A DNA stretch of 64,000 nt from Ditylenchus dipsaci (taxonomy: Eukaryota; Nematoda; Chromadorea; Rhabditida; Anguinidae): contig SADC01000871.1 in assembly GCA_004194705.1 (NCBI GenBank), positions 1 to 64,000 on the forward strand. The letters are read 5' to 3'. The translations under genes were made by a program, and so were the position numbers. The stretch's first letter is position 1. Each line of letters starts with the position of its first letter. This document shows, piece after piece, positions 25,075 through 36,800 of this stretch. The notes under the pieces were generated by a model. The model made no database searches and had not been told where the DNA came from. It worked only from the letters and a program-made list of their open reading frames with translations.

Positions 25075-25898
25075 CCGTATTCTCTCTAATAGAACCACAC
25101 TCTCTATTTGAACCACACTCTCTAATAGAACCACACCCCCAAGGGGTTGTGAAATAGAACCACACTCTCTAATAGAACCACACCCCTTAACACTCTCAAG
25201 CTGCGCCGACGGCCTTCTAACTCCAATGGATTGTGAAAGCCTGGGAGAATCTCTCGAAGGAGCTCGTAATTAAGTCATTCGAATCGTGCGGTGTTCCCAA
25301 TGCCACCGATGGATGTGAGGACAACGCCATCCACTGCTTTAAAAAAGTTAGACCGGTTCCGAGTGGTCGAGGCAAGGTGAAGCACGCGCGTGATGAGAAG
25401 AAGTTGGCTGATCTGATACAAGAGATCGATCTCGAAGAAGCGCAAGAAAATGTGTTTATAATAAAGATACATCTCTAGAGTATTGATGAGTTTCGGGACC
25501 TGTTCTGGTTTAGGGGGAGGGGGACGCCCATTTTAACTAAATATTTATTTTTTTTAGGTTGATCAAGTCGATTATGGTGACCAGGGTGACAATAATCACC
25601 TTAATCAACGAAATTACTTATTAAACTATTCATATAGATTATCGATATAACCATGACTGCCATAAGCGACAAAATCAATAAAAAGTATAGTATGAATGAG
25701 CGTCCCCCTAAACCAGAACAAGTCCGAATTTTATTGTAAAAAAAGGATTTATGCGCCTATGCTGCAATGCTTGAATATCTTCAGAAGGTTGAAAAATAGA
25801 ACCACACTCTCTTCTAGAACCACACTCTCTAATTGAACCACACCCCCAAGGGGGGTTGAAAAATAGAACCACATGTGGTTCTATTAGAGAGAATACGG
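25075..25898. mobile_element. CCGTAT-family Tigger-derived element, TA target duplication
   Basis: The termini are CCGTATTCTCTCTAATAG and its complement, with TA at 25073-25074 and 25899-25900. Sub-terminal words AGAACCACACTCTCTAAT are repeated at both ends. The interior carries a transposase tail (25208-25480) and a nested palindrome (about 25495-25730, GTTCTGGTTTAGGGGGA…TCCCCCTAAACCAGAAC). Confidence 0.9.
25208..25480 (+). pseudogene. Tigger transposase C-terminal exon remnant
   Basis: Reads KAWENLSKELVIKSFESCGV and then PNATDGCEDNAIHCFKK. This matches the end of Tigger/pogo transposases (AW…I..SF..CGI.NA.DG.ED). It lies inside CCGTAT-type termini, linking this MITE family to Tigger. The catalytic domain is absent. 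Confidence 0.8.
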
Positions 25899-26140
25899 TA
25901 TGTTGAAGGTAATCAGAAATTTAATGCTGGAATTTTATCAGTGCCTTGGGCTCTGAGGGTTGAAAAATATAGCCCCCTCTGTAATAGAGCGATAGCTAAT
26001 CCAGAGTTGTGAATGATCTGAAGAAAGCTACTCGACCAGTTGGATGAGAAGTTTGATGTCGAATATGAGAGGTAAGTCATTTCACAATATAAATAAAATT
26101 TTGAGTAATTTTGCTTGATTTAAGAATTTGTTGCTGGGCT

Positions 26141-26539
26141 GGGTTGGCCAAAATTGCGGACAATATTCTGCGGATGCGTGTTTCCGGACATGATTTTCGC
26201 GGACGGAGCTTTGCGGACGAGGTTTTGCGCCTCAACTTTTGCGGATCAATTCTTGCTGACGAAGATTTGCGCACGATATATATAAGTTTATCTATCTCAT
26301 TCTGCATGATTCCTAGATCTCAGTCGCAGTCACTCCGTCGCAGTCATATTGCGTATGAAAAATTTTGTCCACAAGTACTGATCCGCAAAAGTCGCAAATG
26401 TTGCGTCCGCAAAATTTGGTCCGCCAAATCTTGTACGCAAATCTTTGTTCGTAAATTTTCGTCCGCAAATATTGAGTCCGCAGAATTCAGTCCGTAAGCG
26501 TTGCGTCCGCAAAATGTTGTCCGCAAGTCTGGCCAACCC
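26141..26539. mobile_element. Foldback element F (word TTTGCGGACGAA), 8-bp target duplication
   Basis: GCTGGGCT at 26133-26140 and GCTGGACT at 26540-26547 form a target duplication with one mismatch. The tips are GGGTTGGCCAAAATTGCGG and inverted GGGTTGGCCAGACTTGCGG. The arms are arrays of about 15 bp (TGCGGACGAAGATTT). The centre, about 100 bp (26280-26380), is unique. No coding capacity. Confidence 0.88.
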
Positions 26540-26559
26540 GCTGGACTACTTTCCTAGAT

Positions 26560-27046
26560 GCACGCTTTTAGGGCGAAATTTCGTCAGGCAGAGTGGTATT
26601 TCGTAAGAGTTTGCTTCATGGATCAAGCAGGAGTGTAACCAAGAAGAGCATGCTGAGGTGTGGAAGATGCATAAATGTTTCTATTCATTTGGTAACCAAC
26701 ATCATTCTAAATTGTCATCAGTCTTTCTTCAGCAGGCAAAGTCAAATATTCGAACATTCCCGTTCGCTGATCAAGCGTTAATGAAAATGCAAGCTCATAA
26801 GATAATAAGGTGCATCGACCCAGATGAAAATCCTTTATCGTTCTAGAAGGACACTTTTTCGTATGTGCCTGACTAATAGTTTTGGTATTATTATAGGCAA
26901 ACGAAGCAGCATATCCAAGATTAGCCAACTTTGCCCATCGATTACTTTCTGCTAAGGCTGAAAGTCTTCTCCGTTGCCAGAGACGGATACAATATCGAAG
27001 GAGCAGTCTAAAATCAAAAACAGACAAAATCTTAATTTTTTGAACC
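26560..27046 (+). CDS. Unrecognised spliced coding fragment
   Basis: In plus frames, 26660-26846 reads WKMHKCFYSFGNQHHSKLSS, then VFLQQAKSNIRTFPFADQAL, and ends PDENPLSF. After a short possible intron ending TTATTATAG (26897), an exon reads EAAYPRLANFAHRLLSAKAE and then SLLRRCQRRIQYRRSSLKSK before a TAG/TGA. YPxLANxAxRLLS resembles the C-terminal dimerisation segment of hAT transposases, but without the expected ASS..SER. I do not recognise it securely. Upstream, 26576-26640 (FRQAEWYFVRVCFMDQAG) may belong to it. Confidence 0.3.
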
Positions 27047-27277
27047 AAAGTTTGCCTAAATTAAATTATTGTTATTAAAATTATGCTGATGCAATGTCTG
27101 AGGAAATATCCCGTTTTTGCGAACTCAAAATCTTGTTCCCGTTCTTAATTGGTCCGAAAATCCCGTCTCGTTACCTGCCCGTAGCTTTCTTCTAGGTCTA
27201 GGACCAACGAGTATTTTCATGGGCTCACAGGTTCGAATTTTTCATTAGCGAATACTAATTTTTCTTGGCAATTAGTC

Positions 27278-27900
27278 TTAACATAATCTTAAATGGATCA
27301 GTAACAGCCGGAGAGGCCAAGTAGACCAACAAGAAGCCAGAAATTTGCGATCAATTTTTAGAAATTCACGGTCATCTCTAATCCAATTTGCTTTCACTTT
27401 CTCAAAAATCTGTGAACATTTCAAATTTCTGCAACAGAATGAGACGGTCTTACAGTCAAAGCTTTTCGTGTTAAAAAAAATAAAACGCATAACACGGCAA
27501 AAAAATTAAAGGAGCATTTTTACTGAAATTAGGGGCAGTAAAGCGGTCTTTTTTAAGGAATTATATTGCAGAGCTGGATATCAACCGTTATATGGTCACT
27601 ATTATCAGTTAGACACTTTTAACAACATTAAAATAATATTGCAATGTTATTGCAATCCTTATTCTGCTATTATTACTTCGGGCATGATAATACAATTTCA
27701 ATGCTAATGACATTTGACAATATCATTTCTCGACTTACAATGACATTTATTTGACATTACACGATTTTAACGATCATCTCAATGTTTACAATACCATTTC
27801 GTTATCCTCACAATGCCATTTAAATGGCCTTTTTATATCATTTTTTTAACTCTTGAAATGACAGTATGGAAGCATTACAATGCTAATAGAAAAATACCTG
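27278..27900. other. Non-coding stretch with ATGACATTT-like words
   Basis: No gene seen. 27590-27870 has loose repeats of ACAATGACATTTNA and CAATGCTAAT, another short-word field. 27905-27942 begins a GTACCGAGTCG word array that resumes at 30540 beyond the hAT insertion. Confidence 0.4.
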
Positions 27901-28224
27901 AGTTGTGCCCAGTCGTACGTCGTACCGAGTCGATGTACCGAGCAGTGATGTGCTCCCGAAAATTTCGGCTCCTGCTCTGGCTCTTGGCTCCTGCCTTAAA
28001 ATTTTTGGCTCCTGCTCTGGCTCTTGGCTCTTACCTCCAAAATTTTGGCTCTGGCTCTTGGCTCCGGCCTCTATAACTTTGGCTCCTGCTCTGGCTCTTG
28101 GCTCGGAGTAGGAGCGCTCGGAGCCAAGAGCAGAGCTTATATACAACTATATTTTTGAAAATTTTCACAACATTTTTAAAATGTTTTGAAAACCGTTTCT
28201 ACTGGTAATTTACCGAGATTTTTA

Positions 28225-28478
28225 TATTTCGTTAAAGGGCCTGACCTCTTCCTACTCGGTGGTCCCCGCCAATTCAAAAATTTTCTCTCGATCATTGGAC
28301 TTCTGTACGGATTTTTCCGCCACGTTTCTAACAAAACTAGGCCTGAAATCAAATTTTAGGCTTAGTTTTGTTAGAAACCTAGCGGAAAAATCCGTACAGA
28401 AGTCCAATGATCAAGGGAAAATTTTTGAATTGGCGGGGGACCACCGAGTAGGAAGAGGTCAGGCCCTTTAAGGAGGGG
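28225..28478. mobile_element. Palindromic MITE, AAAGGGCC family
   Basis: AAAGGGCCTGACCTCTTCC on the left, inverted GGAAGAGGTCAGGCCCTTT on the right. The arms are almost perfect and the loop lies near 28350. Same internal markers as the copy at 19905. Confidence 0.88.
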
Positions 28479-29421
28479 ATGCACATAGAGGAGCGAATAT
28501 TTTGAACTCTCAGGCTTGATTCCCACTGTCTACACACCCTATTTTTAGTCCATTTTTAGCAGGTCAACTCACTACTAGGGTCAAAAAGTATCGAGCAATC
28601 TATTGCAACCGTTTCCAGCACTTCTTTACTGTCAGCAACTGCCTTAATTTGCGATTTCATGCATATGACCATCACAATAAAGAGGAACCAACTATAAACC
28701 ATTTACTTTGGGTTTCATCACCTACTTTTCTACTCATTTTACTGACTTCTCGTAAGGTTATATTTTTTTACAGTTAGATGGATATTATTTAACACCAAAA
28801 TCGGTAAAAAAAAAATGGGTAGCTTGCGAAGATTCGACCCAGCGACAAAAGAGTATATTTGAAGGGTTTGATGGCACAAATAAAACATTTTTGTATTTTA
28901 GCTCTAACTAACTTTTACTTTTTTTTCTTTCTGTGATAGCTTAAAACAAAGACTAGAATCTTGACTACACATTGGTATATAAAACGTTTAGAGCAGTAAA
29001 AAAGTCAAAAAATATTAATCAAAGAAAGAAAAGAATAACCCAAAATAAATATTCTTTCGAACAAAAAGCGATTTTAGGTGGTGTTTTGGCCTGCAACTTA
29101 GCCGGGGCAGTAATTTAAGCGTGCGCTGATGGTTTTGTTGAATATCCAAGAGCCGGAGCATCATTTCATACTTAAATCGTACATAAAACATGAAAAAATG
29201 CAGTTAGAAAAGGTGTGCACCTACTGGGAATCGAACTTGAGGGTTCAAAATATTCGCTCCTCGATGTGCACTCCCTTTAAAAAAAGGAAAAGTAGTGAAC
29301 TTTAAAATTTTTGCTCTTGGCTCTTGCCCTGAATTTTTTGGCTCCTGCTCTGGCTCTTGGCTCGTGCCACAAAATTTTGGCTCCTGCTCCGGCTCTTGGC
29401 TCCTGCCTCCATAATTTTGGC

Positions 29422-30459
29422 GGCTAGGGAAAACTTGCCAAAAACGAAATTTGCCAAATACGAAATTTGCCAAAACGAAATTTGCCAAAACGAAATTTGC
29501 CAAATCGAAATGCGCCAAAACGAAATATGCCAAAACGAAATTTGCCGAAACGAAATTTGGCCAGCGAATCAACAGGGGGGACCAAGGCAGTTTTTACGTT
29601 TTTTCGAAATTTTCGAAACTGTGTCCTAACTACCTAAAACCACCCCAAACAACCAAAAACCAACTAAAACAGCAAAAACACCCAAATCACACTAAACAAC
29701 CAAAACACCTCAACCCACCCGAAACCATCCAAAACTACACTAAACAAAAATTTTGCGGAAATTTGAATTTTAGTCTGAACCAACCAACCAAGTGGTCGTC
29801 CACTCGGATCAAAATTTTTTACGTTTTTGGGTTCTAAACCAGTTTTCTAGACTAATTCCTGCACGCTGAACATGGTTTGACAGTGGCAAAATGCCGTTTT
29901 CTCAGTTATTTTTTGAGTTTTGGCAAATAATTGATTTTACCAAAATCAATTATTCCCCAAAACTCAAAAATTTCTTCATAAAACGTGATTTTACCACTGT
30001 CAAACCATGTTCAGCGTGCACGAATTAGTCCAGAAAATAGGTTTTGGAACCCAAAAACGTAAAAAAATTTTGATCCAAGTCGACGACCACTTGGTTTGGT
30101 TGGTTCAGACTAAAAATTTAAATTAAATTTTTAAATTTAAATTTTGTTTGGTGAAGTTTCGAAATGATTTCTGGTGTTTTTGGTGTTCTGGGTGGTTTTG
30201 TGTGATTTTGGGTGGTTTTGGGCGATTTTGGATGATTTTCGCTGGTTTGGGGTGGTTTTAGGTGGTTAGGACACAATTTCGAAAATTTTGAAAAAAAACG
30301 TAAAAACTGCCTTGGTCCCCCCTGTTGGTTCGTTGGCCAAATTTCGTTTCGGCATATTTCGTTTTGGCGCATTTCGATTTGGCAAATTTCGTTTTGGCAA
30401 ATTTCGTTCTGGCAAAACATACGTTTGGCAAATTTCGTTTTGGCAAGTTTCCCCTAGCC
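29422..30459. mobile_element. Foldback element B (word GCCAAAACGAAATTT), 8-bp target duplication
   Basis: ATTTTGGC at 29414-29421 is repeated exactly at 30460-30467. The tips are GGCTAGGGAAAACTTGCC and inverted GGCTAGGGGAAACTTGCC. The arms (29440-29560 and 30335-30448) are the 15-bp word GCCAAAACGAAATTT. Sub-arms are CCAAACAACCAAAAACC-type low complexity. The centre (29773-30113) is the GTGGACGACCACTTGG palindromic core also used by elements A, E and L. It was inserted into the arm of the hAT element above. Confidence 0.92.
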
Positions 30460-30547
30460 ATTTTGGCTCCTGCTCTGGCTCGGAGCACGAGCGCTCGGAG
30501 CCAAGAGCGGAGCCAAGAGCGGAGCTACGCACATCACTGGTACCGAG

Positions 30548-31202
30548 TTATACTCGTACCGAGTCGTAATTGTCCAGACTCGTTGTACCGAGTCATTTGT
30601 TGTATCGAGTCGTTGCTATACCCCATTTTACACTCGTAATGCGTCAATCTAATATTGACGACCTTACAGTACTTTTAAAATCTATGCAGAAACTTAAAAA
30701 ATCCGGATGAGAACACTTGTAAAAGTTGTTCGAGAAATAAAAGAAGTGCTGGTCCTTTCCTCCGTGTCGTGCCCGGGCATGCCGCTTCAATTAAATAAAA
30801 GAAATTATAAGTCGAAGTAGGGCTTCAAAGCCGAAAATAATCAGCTAGAAGAAAACAAGCATTTTATTACCACCGAACAAACATAGTGAAATAAGACCTA
30901 ACGACATTAAGGTACTCTACGGATACATTTATTTGTTTTTGTTGTCTTCATTAGTTGAAGCAACGGTAGCTGAATTATTGTTCTGGTTCGGTCTCATACA
31001 CATCTTGAACTGGGACAACTAAAACATAAAGCCTGAATAAACCCTCAAGAATTGTACAGGATGTCTTAAGAAATTCAGCAGATGAATTTCTTAAGTTTTG
31101 ACCCTAGTATAGAATGGCATAACGGAATTATGCAGCGAAATCTCGTAATTTTGCAGCTAATTTTCGTAATTTTGCAGCAAGTTTATGTCTATTCTGTATT
31201 TT
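30548..31202. other. GTACCGAGTCGT words then unassigned sequence
   Basis: 30540-30640 continues a word array (TGTACCGAGTCATT, TGTATCGAGTCGTT). The rest shows no gene or repeat that I can name. Confidence 0.4.
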
Positions 31203-32312
31203 ATTAAAGGACCATTGCCGTTGATGACAACTGCAATTTAGAGTTTTTGAATTGGCGGGGGACAGCCGAAAATGCGGAAAATGTTTTTGCAAATTATTTT
31301 TTTATTTGTATCTAAAATTTTAATTTCACGTATTAGATGAAACGAATCGACAGTTACTAATAATAGGTTACTAGGGTCTGCAGGCGCCTATCGGCGCCTA
31401 TGCCGTGCGGTAACGTTGGTGGTTCGGGCACTATTATTGTGTTTCGGGAACATCATTGGTTTATGCACATTAGTAGTTCAGGCAGATTAATCTTTCGAGT
31501 GCGTTAATGATTAGGGTAGATCATCCACCCTACTTGTTAACCCACCTACTTTACCTCTCCTATCCTCGCCTACCCTACATAAAACCTCCGATTTTTAACT
31601 TCAAGTTACTTCAAGTAGCTTTCCAATGAGTACGAACATGTAGATGAAAATATGGCAAATATGACAATATGACCAAATGCGCACTCATAAGATTCAACCA
31701 AAAAAAACCTAAAATTTTAAATTAAAATGTCAAAATCTCAATTTTTTCCACAGCAAACCGCAACTCTAATTGCAAGAGGTCCTCCGCCATTGAAAGAGCT
31801 TTTGAATGAGTACAAACTTGCCTAAAAAAATTTCCAACAAAGCTTTTCGTTGTGACCAAATGGGTACTCATGGATTTCCCGAAGATCACCCCAATTTTGA
31901 CTTCAACCATCAAAATATCCAGTTTTCGATAACAATACCAAAATCGAACAGTAAAGGCTAAATCTACAATAAAAGAGCTTTCGAATAAGTATAAACTTGC
32001 CTAACAAAAAATTTCACTAAAAAAAATTTTTCCTTGTGACCAAACATGTACTCGAATGCGTTAACCACCAAAACACCCACCCACCATACCCAAATACTAT
32101 ATAGAGATGGCTCAATGGGAGTTGGCTAAGTCGTCCGATCTGGTATTGTCAAGCAACGTTGGGCTCGACTAGTAGATGGCTCTTAATTTTAAACAAACTT
32201 TTATCGCAAACAAAAATTTTGTCATTATTTCATTTTTGCAATAAAAGAGCTGTCCCGCGAATTCAAAAACTCAAAACTGCCATTGTCATCAACGGCGATA
32301 GTCCCTTAAATT
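31203..32312. mobile_element. Large AAAGGACCATTGCC-ended element with internal tandem repeat
   Basis: TTAAAGGACCATTGCCGTTG near 31203 is inverted at CAACGGCGATAGTCCCTTAA near 32305. Inside, a unit of about 185 bp recurs three times (31610-31700, 31787-31875, 31971-32055), marked by GAGCTTTNNAATNAGTANNA and TTGTGACCAAA. A tRNA-like AGATGGCTCAATGGGAGTTG lies near 32105, with a relative near 40075 (AAGTCGTCCGATCT). Non-coding. Confidence 0.65.
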
Positions 32313-32750
32313 TTCTAAATTTTTTTCAAAAGTAAAAACACTATCATGTAGCGCTACGATTCTAGTTTATTGCACCATCTCTACAAAACTAGCGAACAAA
32401 CAAGCGAAATTATGAAGCAAATAAACACATAATTCGGTTCACACGTTCACTTTTTTGTTCTGCTTTTTTCAGAGATGACTGAAAAATTGATATTTTTGGC
32501 GTTGTGGGACATTTCTGAGTCGCCAAGACAAAATGAAAATTTTTACCGAAGTTTTTTCAGCAAAAAAGTAAATTCTACGAAATTCTAAGAGTATCTCTAA
32601 AAGGGCAAAACTTTTTTTGTCACGGATTAACTTTTTTTTCTCTACAAAACGTTCTGCAAAAAATTCAATAATTTTCATGGCCGAATTTATTAGGACACCC
32701 TACACACTGTACAGACTAGAAATCAATCTTGAAAAAGTTACAAATAATAC

Positions 32751-33150
32751 CTGTTCCTGACATTTACGCCAATCTCCATGCTCGCTCATACAATCGACGA
32801 CTTGAATGTGGTTTTCCCAGCAACCTGAAATTTTTTTTTAAATTCTAGGCCAAATCAAAATGAGGTAAAATACGACCTGAACCACGGATCAATGATTCAA
32901 CACGGTCTTCTTCATCTTTGTCTTTAGCCCTAAATATATCTTCATCAACATCATTAGAGTCAAAATGTCACCACTCTGATGATCCTGTATGGCCAGAAGA
33001 TTCTGAAGCCAACTCCGATGATGGCGTTTCCGGCGCTTATCCACAGGAGAAGATGATTTTGTCCAACCTAGCTTAGCCAACAAAGAATTCGCAAAATCCA
33101 TTCTGAATTTTTCAACCATTTTGCATCCCATGGTCCGCAAAACTACAGGG
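32751..33150 (-). CDS. coa4: COA4-like twin CX9C cytochrome c oxidase assembly factor (partial)
   Basis: On minus, 32877 up to about 32960 reads DSNDVDEDIFRAKDKDEEDR and then VESLIRGSG. A 52-bp GT..AG intron (32825-32876) follows, then 32751-32824 reads CWENHIQVVDCMSEHGDWRK and CQEQ. COA4/CHCHD8 proteins have an acidic N-terminus, DxLIxxSGC, and C(x9)C with HxDWRxCQ. They act in the mitochondrial intermembrane space, supporting complex IV assembly. The second helix (…F..CM…) after CQEQ should lie in a further exon; a donor (GTATTATTTG) is present but I could not find that exon. Upstream, an in-frame stop at 32971-32973 suggests another missing base or an exon boundary; acidic sequence (APETPSSELASESSGHTG) lies beyond it. 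Confidence 0.7.
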
Positions 33151-33159
33151 TGGTCAAAT

Positions 33160-33828
33160 TTATTAGAACAAGAGGGCCGAGACGTTTTTAAAGAGATGAC
33201 AACAGAGGTTACCAAGCTAAAAATGTTGCCCCCTAAAAATTAATAGAGCCAAATTGCTAAGTCTATCTGAAGCGCAGATTTTCGACATCAAACTCAGAAA
33301 CAAGTTATGAGGGCTCATAAAGTGTTCCAAAAATTGGGCCACCCTAAATTACCAATAAAATCGAACCTGTATATAAAGAAAACGAATAGAAGAACACCCT
33401 CTATATAAGGACAGCTGCTTTCTGGGTCTTTTGGTATTGGTTTCGTGAACAATCGACCTCTATACAAGGACAATTAGAAATACGGACAGCGCTTGGTGGG
33501 TCTCTTGTGTGTACTTAAATACAGGTCCGACTGTAAAAGGTTTTAATCGAAAGAACTGTTGAGTTTGCAGAAGTGTTTATTCCAAAAAAAATGTGGGGAA
33601 TTTATTTACCGAATTATATATACAGACAGAGCTGAAAAAATTAGCAGGGGAGACACAACATAAAGGCAAGACTGATCATAAGCGCTTTATTCAGCTGAGT
33701 GGCCAATCAAATGAACCACGAAAGCAATAGTCAACAACCGCAATAAATATACTCGAACAACAATGTCAATCAGTGTGATTTTTCAGCCTGAGAAAATTAT
33801 ACACACATTGTCACAATTATTATGCACA
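33160..33828. other. Spacer between COA4-like gene and the actr1 3' end
   Basis: 33360-33545 has CTATATAAGGACAG words and ends CAGGTCCGACTGTA, a decayed pogo-type terminus. The actr1 3' UTR lies just below 33829. I see no gene. Confidence 0.4.
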
Positions 33829-36800
33829 CTAGAAGGTCTTTTTGTTAATGATCTGCTTGCCCTGTGCTTCGTACATTTGCTTGGAAACCCAGATTTTGCG
33901 GAAAGTGTCCAAAGAAGCAAGAATTGAGCCACCAATCCAAGTCGAGTAAAGTCGTTCTTGAGGCGCCAGTATTCTCACTTTAACGTCCTTTGGAGCCAAT
34001 CTGCGCATCTATAAATTATGACAAATTTCTTGAGGGCGAACAGAAAGGGATGGATATCCACTAATGCTTAGATTTCAGGCATTCTTTTTGAAATTATTCC
34101 ATTAAAGATGTGCCTCTTCACTAGCCAGAGAGTAAGTACTCAAGTGATAGCACTTTTCAGAAACTGAAAAAAAAATTTGGTTGACATCCTTTTTAGTGAA
34201 GTAATTTAGGCTGGTGCCTAATAGAAGGCTGTGTTGAATTAATTACTTAGAGAGTAGAGAACTTTTATCTTCCGCTGAGCCCTACCGGAACCAGCTCATG
34301 ATTTATTCATTCCTTATTCTAAGAAAAAGGAATAGCGCTTTAATGGCTATGAGCTTTCACTCTGTAGTTTTCAATGCGGCGATTCTTGAAAAAAAAATTA
34401 AACAAAGGATACTTTAGCTACGATCATGCATTGCGCAATTCTCAACGTCCAATAGAAATCAGTGTACTCTAATACTCTAATTTTTCAATAACCCAATAAT
34501 CTCTATAAATACTAGGGTTGGTTGATTGGTAATTACCCGGGTAATTACCCGGAAAAATACTTTTCCGGCCTTATTTCTCCGTAATTACTTGGGTAATTAC
34601 CCGAAATCACCCGGGTAATTACCCGGAGAAATACTTTTTCCGGAGAATTACCCAACCTAATAAATACCGTATTTTCTTTTTTGATTAGGCCTTCTCCAAT
34701 AATCAGCCCAACTGCTCAACTTTGAGGACTCATATAGCCCAAATAGGATACTTTGCAAATCTTTTTCCTGCATTTTCTTAATTTCCGCGAGCTCCACCGA
34801 TTGTTTTTTTAGGTTTCAGTCACCCAAGATTGACCTCTCATTTCTTAAGATTTTCAGGGTTCAAAAACAATTAGCCCGGGCTGACTAATAAAGGAAATAC
34901 AGTAAACATAACACCATTCTTAGAATGAGCCAGAAAAATGACTATTTGTAGTCAAATGCCTATAAAGCTATTGAGAAAAAGTTTATCCATGAAAAATAAA
35001 AATAACACTAAGAAAAATGCTGCGACCAAAATAAAGGTTCTGAAATTCTTAGAGCACACTGTAAGAGATTACCTCATATAGAAGACGATCACCAAAACCA
35101 GCGAAGAGAGTAGAGCCACCACTGAGCACAATATTCTGGTAAAGAGTCTTCCTGAAAGGCTTATTTCACGGAAGGAGTAGATGCGCCATTTCGATTTGCG
35201 CCCATTCAATTTGCGCCCTTTTAATTTGCGCCATTCAATTTGCGCCCCTTCAAATTGCGCCACTTCAATTTGCGCCCTTTTCAAATTGCGCCATTTAGAT
35301 TGCGCCCATTTCAAATTGCGCCCATTTAGATTGCGCCATTTCAAATTGCGCCCATTTAGATTGCGCCTGTTATTCCAATAGGTTCTCATGTCAACTGATA
35401 CGTCAACATGTGTTTTCGTTTTCACGTTGAAATAATCAATTTCTACGCTTGATAAGTAATGGACTAATGCATCATAGTCGGTCTTTCGACCCTTTTAGAT
35501 AATAAACAAAGTAAAAGAGGATTTTCTATTACTTATTCCTTATATTTTACAAACAACATGGATAATCATCAATACAGAAACACGCTCAAAAAAGACACTA
35601 AAAGAGATACAGAGATGCCCAGCACGTTTCCTCTGTTCGTATAGCTTGTATCTTCCATAGCAATATCTAAAAAAGCGTCAAAATTGCAAATTGAAAAATG
35701 GATTAAAACGGTATGAAGTACAGCAATTGATGGCAAAACAAACACATATTGACATGAGAACCTATTGGAATAAAGGGCGCAATCTAAATGGGCGCAATTT
35801 GAAATGGGCGCAAATTGAAGGGGCGCAAATCGAAAAGGGCGCAAATTGAAGGGGCGCAAATCGAAAAGGCGCGCAAATTGAAGTGGCGCAAATTGAATTG
35901 GCGCAAATTGAAATGGCGCAAATTGAATGGGCGCAAATCGAAATGGCGCAATCTACTCCTTCCCTATTTCACTATCTATTTGGATAGAGAAAATGAAGTT
36001 CCCACCTCAAGTCGAAGTCACATTTCTAAAATAAAAAAAGGTAACTGACGCTGGCCAAGAATAGCGGTAAAATGACATACCAGAATAGAGTTTGCAACAC
36101 ATTGAGCTAGGCCATCGTATTCCTCGCCAATCAAGTCAGGCCGGAAAGCACTTCTGGAGCTCTGTAGTGTGCAGCTCCTATGTCCAGCTTAGATCCGTCA
36201 GGTAACGTGTATTGAACCTAAACATGCCATCAGTAAGTCCAAAAAATAACCAATCATAAATAGCAGTACGGACGCAGCCAGCTGTTACAAACAAATCTTT
36301 AGCTGAATAATAGATACCACAGGAAGCAGTCTTATATCATGAAAAGAAGGCGACAGGCAAAGGTGACTCGATTAGCACAAATGCAATCAAAACTGGATAT
36401 AAGAGAACACAGATAGGAGAACATATAGGACCAGTCCCCAGGAGTGTTTGTATAAAAGGTACTCCCGATTAGTGCTGCAAGTTTTAAAATTTCGTCAGCG
36501 GCATTAGCTTACGGCAGCGACTCAAAAATTTCGGCACCAACACCGACCACAAAATTTAGGCACTGCTTCAGCCCACAAAAACCCCACCCTGATAAAAGAG
36601 CACTTTTCCCGAGGGGCACTCTCAGGCTATGGTCACACTCCTTGGTCTTAGTCGATGTCGAGAATTGTGGCCAGAGGCGATTTCAACTAGTATCATTTTT
36701 CTATCTTTTATACCAAATAATATCTTAGGAACTAAGCTTTCTTCTACCAAAACACGTTTAATTTACCGTATATGCTCTAATAACCCGCCCTCTCTCATAA

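Larger units (their letters stand above)
27943..30539. mobile_element. hAT-type element with GGCTCCTGCTCTGG arms, 8-bp target duplication
   Basis: GTACCGAG at 27935-27942 is repeated exactly at 30540-30547. The ends are CAGTGATGTGCTCCC and inverted CAGTGATGTGCGTAGCTCC. Arms of a roughly 40-bp unit (TCTGGCTCTTGGCTCC plus AAAATTTT) lie at 27950-28135 and, split, at 29310-29421 and 30460-30530. A GGAGCGAATATTTTGAACYC palindrome pair (28470-28530 and 29215-29280) lies inside. Foldback B and an AAAGGGCC-type MITE (28225-28475) are nested within it. No transposase frame was found. Confidence 0.88.
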
